DNA from: Symbiodinium natans
Lineage: Eukaryota > Sar > Dinophyceae > Suessiales > Symbiodiniaceae
Direction of reading: 5' to 3'
Length of the DNA: 64,000 nt
Assembly: GCA_905221605.1 (NCBI GenBank)
Contig: CAJNDS010002457.1
Location: 248,001 to 312,000, forward strand
In this document: piece by piece, positions 1 to 14,287 of the stretch
Layout of the letters: each line of letters starts with the position of its first letter
Numbering within the stretch: the first letter of the stretch is position 1
Translations under genes and position numbers: made by a program
Notes under the pieces: generated by a model
Told to the model about the DNA's origin: nothing
Seen by the model: only the letters and a program-made list of their open reading frames with translations
Database searches by the model: none

Positions 1-180
1 CGAATATAAATATGCTTCAAATATAATATACATATACATTAAATAAACATGAAAAGATACATGTAAAAATAGAAATAAATATAAATACAAATAAATAAAT
101 ACAAAAAAACATCAATATATATATACGTATATATATATATATATAAATTGAGAATAAGTCAGATAGTTTAACTTGCTTTA
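1..180. other. AT-rich low-complexity DNA
   Basis: Runs of AAATA/ATAAAT and a TA dinucleotide stretch near 113-146. No coding potential seen. Confidence 0.8.
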
Positions 181-224
181 AGTTGCTTGTCCAACCACCT
201 TTGTGTTTCTAGCTCGGAATGCTG

Positions 225-660
225 AACCCAAAGCCCTAAGCCCTCTAAGCCCTAAGCCCTAAACCCTAAGGTCTAAGCCCTTAGTCCTAAGCCCTAAACC
301 CTGCCAAAACCCTAAACCCCAAGCCCTACATCGCCTGCACCCCACTAAACCCTTACCCCTGAACCCCAAACCCTAAACCCTAAACCCCCTGGAGTTGAAC
401 GAAAGCCCAGCACCCCAAGAAACGAAGAGGCTTGGAAGCGGCGGCCTGCCGCCTCTGGCTTGGCCTTTCGGCGTCCGAGATCCTTTTTTCGGGTTTCTGA
501 AAAAAGGGGGGCTTAGGGTTTAGGGATAGGTTTTTTTGGGGTAGGCGAGAACCCAGCAAGCCTGCTGCAAAATGGATTTTTTTTTTCCGGTTTAGGGCTT
601 TTAGAGCTTTTTTGGGTTTAGGGCTGTTAGGGTTTTCAGGTGTTTTTTGTTGTCATTGAG
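225..660. repeat. Degenerate telomere-type repeats
   Basis: Imperfect CCCTAAGC/CCCTAAAC units at 230-390, then reverse-orientation GGGTTTAGG fragments from about 510. Between them (400-480) is unique sequence without a convincing frame. Confidence 0.6.
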
Positions 661-1385
661 TTTTTGTAGGGTTACGTGGGCTTTCATGTGTTTTCGGGTT
701 CAGGGTGCAGGACAGGGTTCGAAATGAGCGTTTCGTCGGTTGCACTGGCCCGGCTCGAGGGTTGGATCGGCGATGAAAAGATTGCCGTGTGGTCTCTTCA
801 GCGAATTGCCCTGAGCCAACTCGAGTTCTTAAGGGAGGGGGGTTCAAATGGGGTATGGAACGCGAGGTTTCCTAATACTCCCTACTGCTCCCGAAGGCTC
901 CACAAGCTTCCCTCAGGTTCCATAATTACCTAAACCCCCATGAACCCCCTTCCGTTAAGAACCCTAAAAGAAAAAAGGGAGATTGCCGTAAGGTCTCTTC
1001 CTCGAATGCCCTGAGCCAACTCGTTTTGTAAGGACACCTTGGTGCACCGTGACGCTTTGCGGAAGAAAGCCACCTCGAAGCTAGTCTGCATCAGGGCCGG
1101 AATCAGATTCCTAGCCTCATTGGGTTCTTGGGAGTATTAGGGAACCTTGGGTGACATACTCCCTTGAACCCCCACCCCTTAAGAGCCCTTTAATAGCTGG
1201 AGGCCGCGCAGGTTTTGGGGCGAAAGTTGATTAGAAAGGCCTGGGTTGCAACCCCTGTGAGCCTCTCCCGACCTGAGCCGGGGCAAGGAGCTACAATCCG
1301 TTTTCCTGGTGCAGGACGCGGAGGGTTCCGGGAGGGCGTTGTGTGAAAGTTGGGTCGGGCCCCGAAACCTTGAACCCTAAACATT

Positions 1386-1481
1386 GGGATGTTCCCCCTT
1401 GTACTAACAGCCCTTAGTAGGGATTCTCATAGGGGGTGAATGCTCCCTACCAAGGACTGCTAGTATAGGGGGGAACATCCC
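1386..1481. repeat. Foldback (MITE-like) element, family III copy 1
   Basis: A 96-bp palindrome. The left arm GGGATGTTCCCCCTTGTACT pairs with the right arm ending GGGGGGAACATCCC, and the inner TAACAGCCCTTAGTAGGGA pairs with TCCCTACCAAGGACTGCTA. Related copies lie near 21625, 58599 and 61138. Confidence 0.8.
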
Positions 1482-1648
1482 GACCTAAACAGTTAGGCAT
1501 TCCGCGTCAGGGTAGGAAGACTAGGGGTCATCTGGGGGGCTACTCAGGTATACAGGGACTATATAAGGTATATATATATATATATATCCAAGATTAAGGG
1601 TCCGGGTTTACCCCTTAAGAAGAGGCTTTTGGGAGCAAACGGCCGCAG

Positions 1649-1716
1649 GAAGAAGCTCGTCCAGCACGTCGTTGGCAATGCTCTTGGCCTCGGGTACCAG
1701 AAGCTAAGACGATGTG
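1649..1716 (+). CDS. Candidate exon, possibly 5' part of the phosphatase gene
   Basis: The acceptor GGCCGCAG|G is followed by an open frame reading KKLVQHVVGNALGLGYQKL, and the next bases GTTTAGGGG serve as a GT donor supplied by a telomere-type array. The peptide is typical of dinoflagellate coding DNA and would suit the region before the catalytic half of the IP5Pase-like gene downstream, but no motif proves this. The other frames give basic, less protein-like peptides. Confidence 0.35.
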
Positions 1717-2621
1717 GTTTAGGGGGTTTAGGGTTTAGGGTTTCTAAGACTTTCCGGCCAGGACATCATAGCCCCGATGCAAAAAGGGTTTAGGGTTTAG
1801 GGTTTAGGGTTTAGGGAGTCCTCCATTAGAATGCGGGCGCCTCAACAGTGGCGCAAGTCTTCATGCTCATGTTGAGCTACGAATCAAAGGCCAGCCGAAA
1901 CCAACATCCCACTCATGGGTAGTTCTCTAAATTAGGTCCCCGTTTGGGGTCCTGATTATGAGGCTGCCGTGTTTTATAGGGCATCCAAAAGGGGCATAAG
2001 ATGCAGAGAACTACCCACATGGTGACGTCTCCACCCTGGAGCTTGCGACCCCACTCAGGTCAAGACTGTCCTGGGCTTTCGGAAGGACTGCGCAGATCCC
2101 GGCTTGCGGAAACCGAAAACCCCAAACCTCAAACCCTAAACCTGGTCTGCTTGGAAGAGGAAAACCTGGTCTGCCTGACGGGAGGCAAAATCCCCGGAAA
2201 CCTAAACTCCTACAGTCAGCCAGGCGGGTGGCGAAAAGACATGAGCATCTCCCCAAGTTACGCAAGGTTTCAACTTGACGGGGTGTAGTCGTGTTTGTCC
2301 CCCGAAACCCTAAATCCTCAACCCTAAACCCTAGACCTTCTAGCAGAGAGTGCGTGCCAACCCTCAACCTTACTGCGCAGGTAAGCATTCCCCAAGTCTT
2401 CCCAAACGCGTCCCATGCTGAACGAAAAAACCCAAAATCTCACAAAGAGCTCCTAGAAACCCTGCATGAGTCGGCAAACTGGTCCTGAACCCTAAACACT
2501 AACCCCGAAGCCCCAAACCTGCTCGTCGAAAACCCTGACCCTAAATCCTACACCCTAACCCCAAACCGCAAACCCGAAACCCTAAACCCTAAACCTTAAA
2601 CCCTAAACTTCTTCCCCACAG

Positions 2622-2710
2622 GAGCTCTTCGAACCGGAGTTAGACGCGCGCCTCGATGGCGCCTTCACCCTGAATCCCGAGAAGGCACGCTTGTGCAGGG
2701 ACCTGCGAAA
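2622..2710 (+). CDS. Candidate exon, function unknown
   Basis: After the acceptor CCCCACAG the frame reads ELFEPELDARLDGAFTLNPE and continues KARLCRDLRK without a stop. Its GC-rich third positions contrast with the arrays on both sides. The donor is uncertain (about 2700-2718). It lies upstream of the IP5Pase-like gene on the same strand and may belong to it, but no family motif is visible. Confidence 0.35.
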
Positions 2711-3058
2711 GCCACCATGTCAAAACCCCTGGCAACCCCAAAGAAGTCCTAGAAAACCCCTTAAATCCCCCCCGAAACCCCCGTAAACCCCCCCTAAATC
2801 CCCCTCCTGAACCCCCCCTGAACCCACAAAAAACCGCCCCCCCTTAAGTGCCCTAATATGGTTATAGGTACAGTTGTAAGTAAACCCTAAACCCCAAACC
2901 CTAAACCCGAAACCCGAAACCATAAACCCTAAACCCTAAACCCTAAACCCTAAGCCCTAATATGGTTATAAGTATACCCGTGGCATGCGCGAGGCCTTCC
3001 TGGGTTCGAGCATCGTCCGCCGGGGCGATGGGCTGAGGCACTGGCTTTGGTGTGCGTT

Positions 3059-3835
3059 TCTTTTTTTTTTTTTGGTTTTGTGTTGGGGTTCTTTTTTATC
3101 TAGAGAGATGGCTTTTGCTCCTGTGTTGTTGCTATTGCTGTTTATGCTGTTCTTGTTGTTCATGTTTTTTTTTTCTTTTTTCCTCGTTGTTATTGTCGTG
3201 ATGGTTGTTGTTATCGCTACTGTTGTTTTTGCTGTTTCTATTGTTGTGTGGGCTGTTACTATGATTAGGATTATGATTATCATGATTATTACCATTCTTA
3301 TTATTATGATTCTTACGCATTATTTATTGTTGTTAGTTCTTGTTCTTGTTGTTATTATTACTATCATTATTATGTATTTCTTATTTCTTACTCATTATTT
3401 ATTAATTATTATTATTGTGAATATTGTCAGTATACTTATAGTTGTTATTATTGTTGTTATTTTTATTGTGTTACAATTAGTATCTTGTTACTATTGTGAT
3501 GATGATGATTATTATGATTATAATATTACTCTGCTTCTTCTTCTTCTTCGTCTTCTTCTTATTGCCATTCTTATTGTGTTGTTATTATTAGTAGTATTGT
3601 CATTCTTATACTTATGCGTAGTGTCAGAACTGTTCCTATACATGTTATGTGTGTTGTTAGCGTTCTTGGTGTCTCTTCGTTTTGTTGCTTATCAGTGTTG
3701 TTCTTGATGTTGCTATTTTTTGTTTTGCTCTTTCGGTTATCGCCATTAAAATTTTGTTTTCACGCTGTGATGATGATTATGATTGGCAGTCCGAACATGA
3801 TGATGATGATGGTGATGATGATGATGATGATGTTG
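3059..3835. repeat. T-rich and trinucleotide low-complexity DNA
   Basis: T-runs, TTATTATTG-like stretches and a GATGAT block at 3765-3832. A 240-codon open frame across it reads only L, V, I and F and is a composition artefact, not a membrane protein. Nothing coding is seen from 3835 to about 4500 except weak open stretches. Confidence 0.75.
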
Positions 3836-4511
3836 ACAAATTGTCTTGGGGGTTCGGGGGTTGTAGTTCTCGCGCAAGTTCGGGAGAATGGTTCCGCCGC
3901 ATGTCGCTGTAGTTGCATGGGCGTATGTTGATTGAGCAGGCAGAGTCCTCCCGTGATCAGCGTTCGGTTTGCTTTTTCAGTCCTTGTTAGCCGCTCTTGG
4001 CTTCCCCTGGCAGACAGGAGTTCGCTTTGGGAGGCATGATCTCAACAGTCACATGTCCTTCGGCTTGTAGTTTGTGAACTCCCCGTCCTGGCAAGAGTCT
4101 ATTCAGATGTGCCGGCGCCGCCCTCCGTCTTAAGCAAAAAAAGCAGTATGCTTCGCTGAGGGGGCAAGTGGGGTGGGACGTTGGGGCTTGAGGATTTCGG
4201 AGGGACGGCTCGGCTCCGCACGGCACAGGCTTTGCTTCTTCGGCACCCACTTTCCCATGCGCCGGCTGCAGCTGGCGCGGCCTTGGGGTTCTGGGTTTAG
4301 GGTTTAGGGTATAGGGTTTAGGGTTTAGGAGTACTACACTTGAATACATTTTTTGGTTCTGGCTTCCTAGTATAGCTACTTATACACAAAAGGTATGTAC
4401 TTTTCTTCCAGGGTGAGTTGAGGGGCCCAAGCCCGAAGCCGCTTGGGTTGAGGGCCATGCCAGGGTTGAGGGTTAGGGTTGGTTAGGGTTATTGGCTTTC
4501 CGTTTTTCTTG

Positions 4512-4655
4512 GGGTAGTTACATGGTCCCTTAGTATGGGCCCTATAACAAAGGTTTACAAGGTATATACCCCCTTAAAAACCCTATACAACCCGAGGGTC
4601 CATACACCAGAACCCTTTAAAGAGGGCAACGGACCATATGAAGGGTCCATGAAGC
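4512..4655. repeat. Foldback element of the GGTCCCTTA family
   Basis: Left arm ATGGTCCCTTAGTATGGGCCC and right arm near ACGGACCATATGAAGGGTCCAT are inverted relatives. A similar element lies near 63656-63832, where a telomere array sits in its centre. Confidence 0.5.
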
Positions 4656-4663
4656 TACCGCAG

Positions 4664-10257
<5,594 letters not shown>

Positions 10258-10640
10258 AGGTAGGGTTTAGGGTTTAGGGTTTAGGGTTTAGGGTTTAGGG
10301 TTGGCAGGAATCCCAGCAAGCTTGTCTCAGTCTGGGTTCAAAAAAAAAGGGTTTAGGGTTTAGGGTTTAGGGGTTAGGGGTTAGGGGTTAGGGGTTTAGG
10401 GGTCTAGGGTTTAGGGTTTTAAGACAAAGGGCTTAGGGTTTAGTGCTTGAAGGGCTTCAAGGGCTTCAAGGGCTTAATGGGCTTTACAGGGACTTAAGGG
10501 TGAAACGGTGGGGTTTAAAGGGGTTTGAAGGGGGCTTGCAGGGACTTAGGGGGGAGATGGGGGGTTTCAAGGGCTCTTAGGGGTGTGAGTTTTTTTTTTG
10601 TTTTTGGCGAGGTTTTTCGAGCGGATTGAGGAGTTTTTGT

Positions 10641-10647
10641 TTGGTCT
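10641..10647 (+). repeat. Target-site duplication, left (TTGGTCT)
   Basis: The same 7 bases stand at 20014-20020, directly outside the right terminal repeat. Confidence 0.75.
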
Positions 10648-10949
10648 GCGAGATGAGAAGCACCGGCGTTGAATTTTTCCGTGATAACACAGCGCCATTT
10701 TGTTACGCCTATTTTGCGGTGCGGGTGAGACGAGAACCCAAGAAATCTGCAGGGGGGCCAACCACTCGCTCTGACTGTTGGCCCAACGAAGAGGGTCAGA
10801 GCGTAGTGCTGAAATCGATGTGGACGCACATCGACGTACCTGCGTTTTCCTTGTCATGAGGTTGTACAGGAAGGTTTCAAAACATTTTTAAAGAAGCGGC
10901 GTTTGACTTCATCATTGATGAGTCTTTCTGCCAAACAAGACTTTGCAAA
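10648..10949 (+). repeat. Left terminal direct repeat (pseudo-LTR)
   Basis: 302 bp, with no difference found by eye from 19712-20013 (three further bases match by chance because of the target duplication). Contains one copy of the motif ACAGCGCCATTTTGTTAC at 10689-10706. No TG...CA ends as in retroviral-type LTRs. Confidence 0.9.
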
Positions 10950-11034
10950 TTGTGATTCGGCATGAGCTTTCCCACATGGGGCCATGTCGTCAGCACCGTG
11001 AAAGGTGAAGCCATTGGCAGGCTGTTGTTCTTTT

Positions 11035-11600
11035 CTTTTCTTTTCTTTTCTTCTCTCTTTTTTTTTCTTCTTTTCTTCTGTTCTTTTCTTCCTTTCTTTC
11101 TTTCTGTCTTTCTGTTTTTTTTTTTCTCTTCCTTCCTTTCTTCCTTTCTTCCTTTCTTCCTTTCTTCCTTTCTTCCTTTCTTCCTTTCTTCCTTTCTTCC
11201 TTTCTTCCTTTCTTCCTTTCTTCCTTTCTTCCTTTCTTCCTTTCTTCCTTTCTTCCTTTCTTCCTTTCTTCCTTTCTTCCTTTCTTCCTTTCTTTCCTTT
11301 CTTCCTTTCTTCCTTTCTTCCTTTCTTCCTTCCTTCTTCCTTTCTTCCTTTCTTCCTTTCTTCCTTTCTTCCTTTCTTCCTTTCTTCCTTTCTTCCTTTC
11401 TTCCTTTCTTCCTTTCTTCCTTTCTTCCTTTCTTCCTTTCTTCCTTTCTTCCTTTCTTCCTTTCTTCCTTTCTTCCTTTCTTCCTTTCTTCCTTTCTTCC
11501 TTTCTTCCTTTCTTCCTTTCTTCCTTTCTTCCTTTCTTCCTTTCTTCCTTTCTTCCTTTCTTCCTTTCTTCCTTTCTTCCTTTCTTCCTGTCTTCCTTCT
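11035..11600. repeat. Pyrimidine microsatellite, (CTTCCTTT)n
   Basis: Starts as (CTTTT)n, becomes a near-perfect CTTCCTTT octamer array from about 11129 to 11590 with single slips near 11290 and 11325. Lies in the 5' non-coding part of the retroelement. The very long open frames on both strands here (F/L/S or K/E/R repeats) are artefacts. Confidence 0.95.
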
Positions 11601-11878
11601 TGTCCGGTGTCCTCTTCTCTTGACGAATGATTGACCCGACAATCCCCACAGGACAGGAACTGAAGTTCCTCCAACATCAGTGGAAATTGCTGACGCATCA
11701 CGCATGTCTGTGTTTGTTTGCGTGTGCGGTTGACATGGGGGTACTGGCCTGTGCTTGCTGCGTGCGTTGGACCTTGTTGTTCTTGTTCTTGTCTTTATGA
11801 GACTGTGAGAAGTTCTGTCCACACAGTTTTGCTTGCTCAAGCTGGAGTTCTGCCTGATTCCTAAGCGGGAACGGGAAA

Positions 11879-13375
11879 ATGCTGCCGGGTAGAGACCGTT
11901 CGCCTCGGCGACAGCAATTCTCATGGATGCAGCCAAGTGGCGGGACAGGTGTTAGTGCAGGTGTTAGTGCAGTCTTGCCTGCGACACAATTGCACTGGTC
12001 ACCGCCCAATTTCGAGGTTCCGCAACAGCCAAGACTGCCATGTGTCGGAAAAGGTGCGCACGCCGGGATTGGAGCGCAGTGTGAGTACGGCCCATATCGG
12101 CCTCAGGCTCCATATGGCTTAGGTTGCAGAGCATCGTCGGCATTGCCCGGCGGTTTTCAACCGTATGGCAAGGCAATGCCAGGTAAAGGGGCCTGTGTGT
12201 TGGGACAGGTGCAGCAGTGGCCGACGCAGCAACACAACGTCAGTCAAGTCCAAGCTGCAACACCTGAGAAAGAGAAAGGCCAATCTCACTCATTTGTGAG
12301 TACATTCGGCCCACCGCTCCCGTCCAGTTTCCGTGGTGATGCTATGTTTCTGGACACAAATCTCGTGGGAGGGTTGCAGCTCCCAAGATTTGTCAAGACT
12401 TCGGATTTCACTCGCCGCAAAGGCATTGCGGGGTGTCCAGCTTCGGCAGTGCCTATTCATGCTCTGCTACACCACGGGTGGTCTAGCTGGTGGCTGCGAA
12501 GATTATGCGATGGAAAAGAATGTTACTTGGGAATGTTCAAAGATGTCGCTGAGGTGGTTTTTGCTCACAGTCTGTTTCAGACGTTGCGATCCAACCATGT
12601 CTCGCTTGATGTGATTGCAGAGCATGTGTCCCGGCAAGATGGGCAAGCGGGGGATCGAACCTGGTGCTCCGGAGTGTTGGCGACCAAGGTTGCAGAGTAC
12701 ATTCAATCCTTACAGCCGAAGCAGAGCCAAGAATCGGATCGTGTCGCTGCGTTGCAGTCTCAAATTCAAGAGTTGCAGAAGCAAGTTGCAGCTCAACAAA
12801 GAGCAACCCAAACTGTGCAGGCGCCAAGCACAGCGCCAGAGCAACGAGTCGCAGACCAGAGCGGTGCACCTTTGGACCTTGAGCGGCATGATACAACCGC
12901 CCCTGGGTCATCAAGCACAACTGACGGAAAGCCACAAGAAAAGATGCAGTCGAGCTTGACCTCGTTCTTTGCCAAGAACGACACTGAGGGTGGTCCTGCA
13001 GCGTCCAATTCGCCCCATGAGGCAAACAACTGCGGGGCGCCTGTTGCAGAACCCGCGTTTGGTTCGGTTGAGCATGTGCAGAAAGTTATGGACAAGCCCA
13101 AGTCCGAGTTCCTGAGTAAAAAGTGGGTGCAGATGAAGAACGATCGTGAAGTAAAAGACTGGATCTCCAAGTTGAAGCTCTCGAAAGCGAAGTCAAACGA
13201 GCTACAGAACTGGATCCAATCCGTGCAGAGTTGGTTTGAGTCTCTTAGCCCAGGTGCTCAGGCTAAGCTTGACCATCAGGCTGTGCAGTGGGGAGTGCCC
13301 GTCAGAGAGATCTCCAAGCTCAAGCAAGAGCCGCTTTTGAAGATCGTCGCAGTAGCTTCTAAGATGTCACTTTGA
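11879..13375 (+). CDS. Retroelement ORF1: coiled-coil protein with PCNA-binding-like motif
   Basis: 498 codons from the ATG at 11879. No recognised enzyme domain. Residues 1-150 are Gly/Pro/Gln-rich and probably disordered. Residues about 195-250 form a W-rich segment (HALLHHGWSSWWLRRLCDGK). Residues about 285-312 (VAALQSQIQELQKQVAAQQ) fit a coiled coil. Residues 357-364, QSSLTSFF, match the PIP-box consensus QxxLxxFF used to bind the sliding clamp. The C-terminal 100 residues are Lys/Trp-rich and may bind nucleic acid. It ends in TGA followed by CTA-G, and ORF2 continues in the same frame, so readthrough would give an ORF1-endonuclease fusion. By position it resembles the RNA-binding first ORFs of other retroelements; that role is inferred. 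Confidence 0.75.
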   Translation: MLPGRDRSPRRQQFSWMQPSGGTGVSAGVSAVLPATQLHWSPPNFEVPQQPRLPCVGKGAHAGIGAQCEYGPYRPQAPYGLGCRASSALPGGFQPYGKAMPGKGACVLGQVQQWPTQQHNVSQVQAATPEKEKGQSHSFVSTFGPPLPSSFRGDAMFLDTNLVGGLQLPRFVKTSDFTRRKGIAGCPASAVPIHALLHHGWSSWWLRRLCDGKECYLGMFKDVAEVVFAHSLFQTLRSNHVSLDVIAEHVSRQDGQAGDRTWCSGVLATKVAEYIQSLQPKQSQESDRVAALQSQIQELQKQVAAQQRATQTVQAPSTAPEQRVADQSGAPLDLERHDTTAPGSSSTTDGKPQEKMQSSLTSFFAKNDTEGGPAASNSPHEANNCGAPVAEPAFGSVEHVQKVMDKPKSEFLSKKWVQMKNDREVKDWISKLKLSKAKSNELQNWIQSVQSWFESLSPGAQAKLDHQAVQWGVPVREISKLKQEPLLKIVAVASKMSL

Positions 13376-13381
13376 CTAGTG

Positions 13382-14287
13382 ATGCTGCTGAAGCATGCCA
13401 ATGGTCGCCCTATTCGTCAATTGTGGCGGCATCACAGGGGCATTTTGTGCCTTGCCATTGGTGCGGCAAAATTCTTTGAGGCCTTTTTCCAAAACCCCAT
13501 GCAGTGGGGTGCCTGGGCTATGGATGTAGCTCTGTGGCAGAGGGGTTTGTTTCTTTTGCTCACCCATGCTTTTGGGGTGTTTCAGTCTGACATTCTGTCG
13601 CAATGTCATCTTAGACCAGAACTTTACACCTGGGACTTTTTTCAAAGATCCAACTGTGTGTATGTGCGCATCTTCGTGTCACCGCATTTGAAGCGGCATA
13701 CTTACGTTGGGTCTTCCACTGGAACCTTGGGGTTCCGGGAGCGCACGCGTCTTGGCAAGTATAGACAGCTCATTCGTTCACAGCATGTGGTTGGAGAGTT
13801 GGCGTTGTGGTGGTATTTGAAGACAGATACCTACCACTTGGCAGTTCCCATCGTCTTTATGCATTGCCCTTTGAAGCGATGCCTTCATGCCGTTGAGCAG
13901 TTCTGGATTCAATTTTGGCGACCAACGTTGAATGCGCCATTTATCAAAAAATTTTTTCGAGGCAAGCATTCTCTGAGAACGGTTGCAGTTCGTGTCACCG
14001 CAACACGCAGACATTTGTATTCTTTCAGGTTGCATCGCCGATACAGACAGATGGCCAGGAAAGGATACGCAATTCAGCCTGGCCCTTTCCGTGACGCAAA
14101 CATCGTGAGGGCCGCCATGTTCTCACTCCAGGTCCTCTTTGATCTGGCCGCGGAGGTCTTCAATCCTTTTTGGCAGCGAAGCTTCTGCGCAGTGGACATG
14201 TTGATGACCTGCTTATTTACCAACTGTACCGTTTGGGCTGCAGTTTGGGTGACCCGCATTGTGAAACAATCGTGCGCAAGCGATTGA
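13382..14287 (+). CDS. Retroelement ORF2: GIY-YIG endonuclease
   Basis: Same frame as ORF1, first ATG seven bases after its stop. Counting from the GTG at 13379, residues 94-111 hold the GIY-YIG pair (VYVRI...HTYVGSS), followed by basic RERTRLGKYRQ (120-130), the likely catalytic Glu 173 in AVEQFWIQFW and Asn 185 in RPTLN; this Y...Y-V-G...R...E...N order is the family signature. Such nucleases nick target DNA for integration of Penelope-like elements. Residues 196-235 are strongly basic (RVTATRRHLYSFRLHRRYRQ), a probable nucleic-acid-binding tail. The last 40 residues, beyond the T5 run at 14167-14171, turn hydrophobic and Cys-rich while the -1 frame there looks more protein-like, so the natural product probably passes into ORF3. 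The zinc-finger-like CCHH set of canonical Penelope endonucleases is not evident. Confidence 0.8.
   Translation: MLLKHANGRPIRQLWRHHRGILCLAIGAAKFFEAFFQNPMQWGAWAMDVALWQRGLFLLLTHAFGVFQSDILSQCHLRPELYTWDFFQRSNCVYVRIFVSPHLKRHTYVGSSTGTLGFRERTRLGKYRQLIRSQHVVGELALWWYLKTDTYHLAVPIVFMHCPLKRCLHAVEQFWIQFWRPTLNAPFIKKFFRGKHSLRTVAVRVTATRRHLYSFRLHRRYRQMARKGYAIQPGPFRDANIVRAAMFSLQVLFDLAAEVFNPFWQRSFCAVDMLMTCLFTNCTVWAAVWVTRIVKQSCASD

Noticed and set aside
2985-3707. A 240-codon hydrophobic frame resembling a membrane protein
   Set aside because: T-rich low-complexity DNA gives Leu/Val/Ile/Phe runs in any frame; no charged loops or motif.
10854-11936. Very long open frames (up to 360 codons) on both strands over the pyrimidine array
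   Set aside because: They read RKEGRKEE or LPFFLSSF repeats produced by the CTTCCTTT octamer; no protein family and no non-repeat core.
12537-13025. Minus-strand open frames opposite ORF1, ORF3 and ORF4
   Set aside because: They are shadows of strongly coding plus-strand frames and have no motif.
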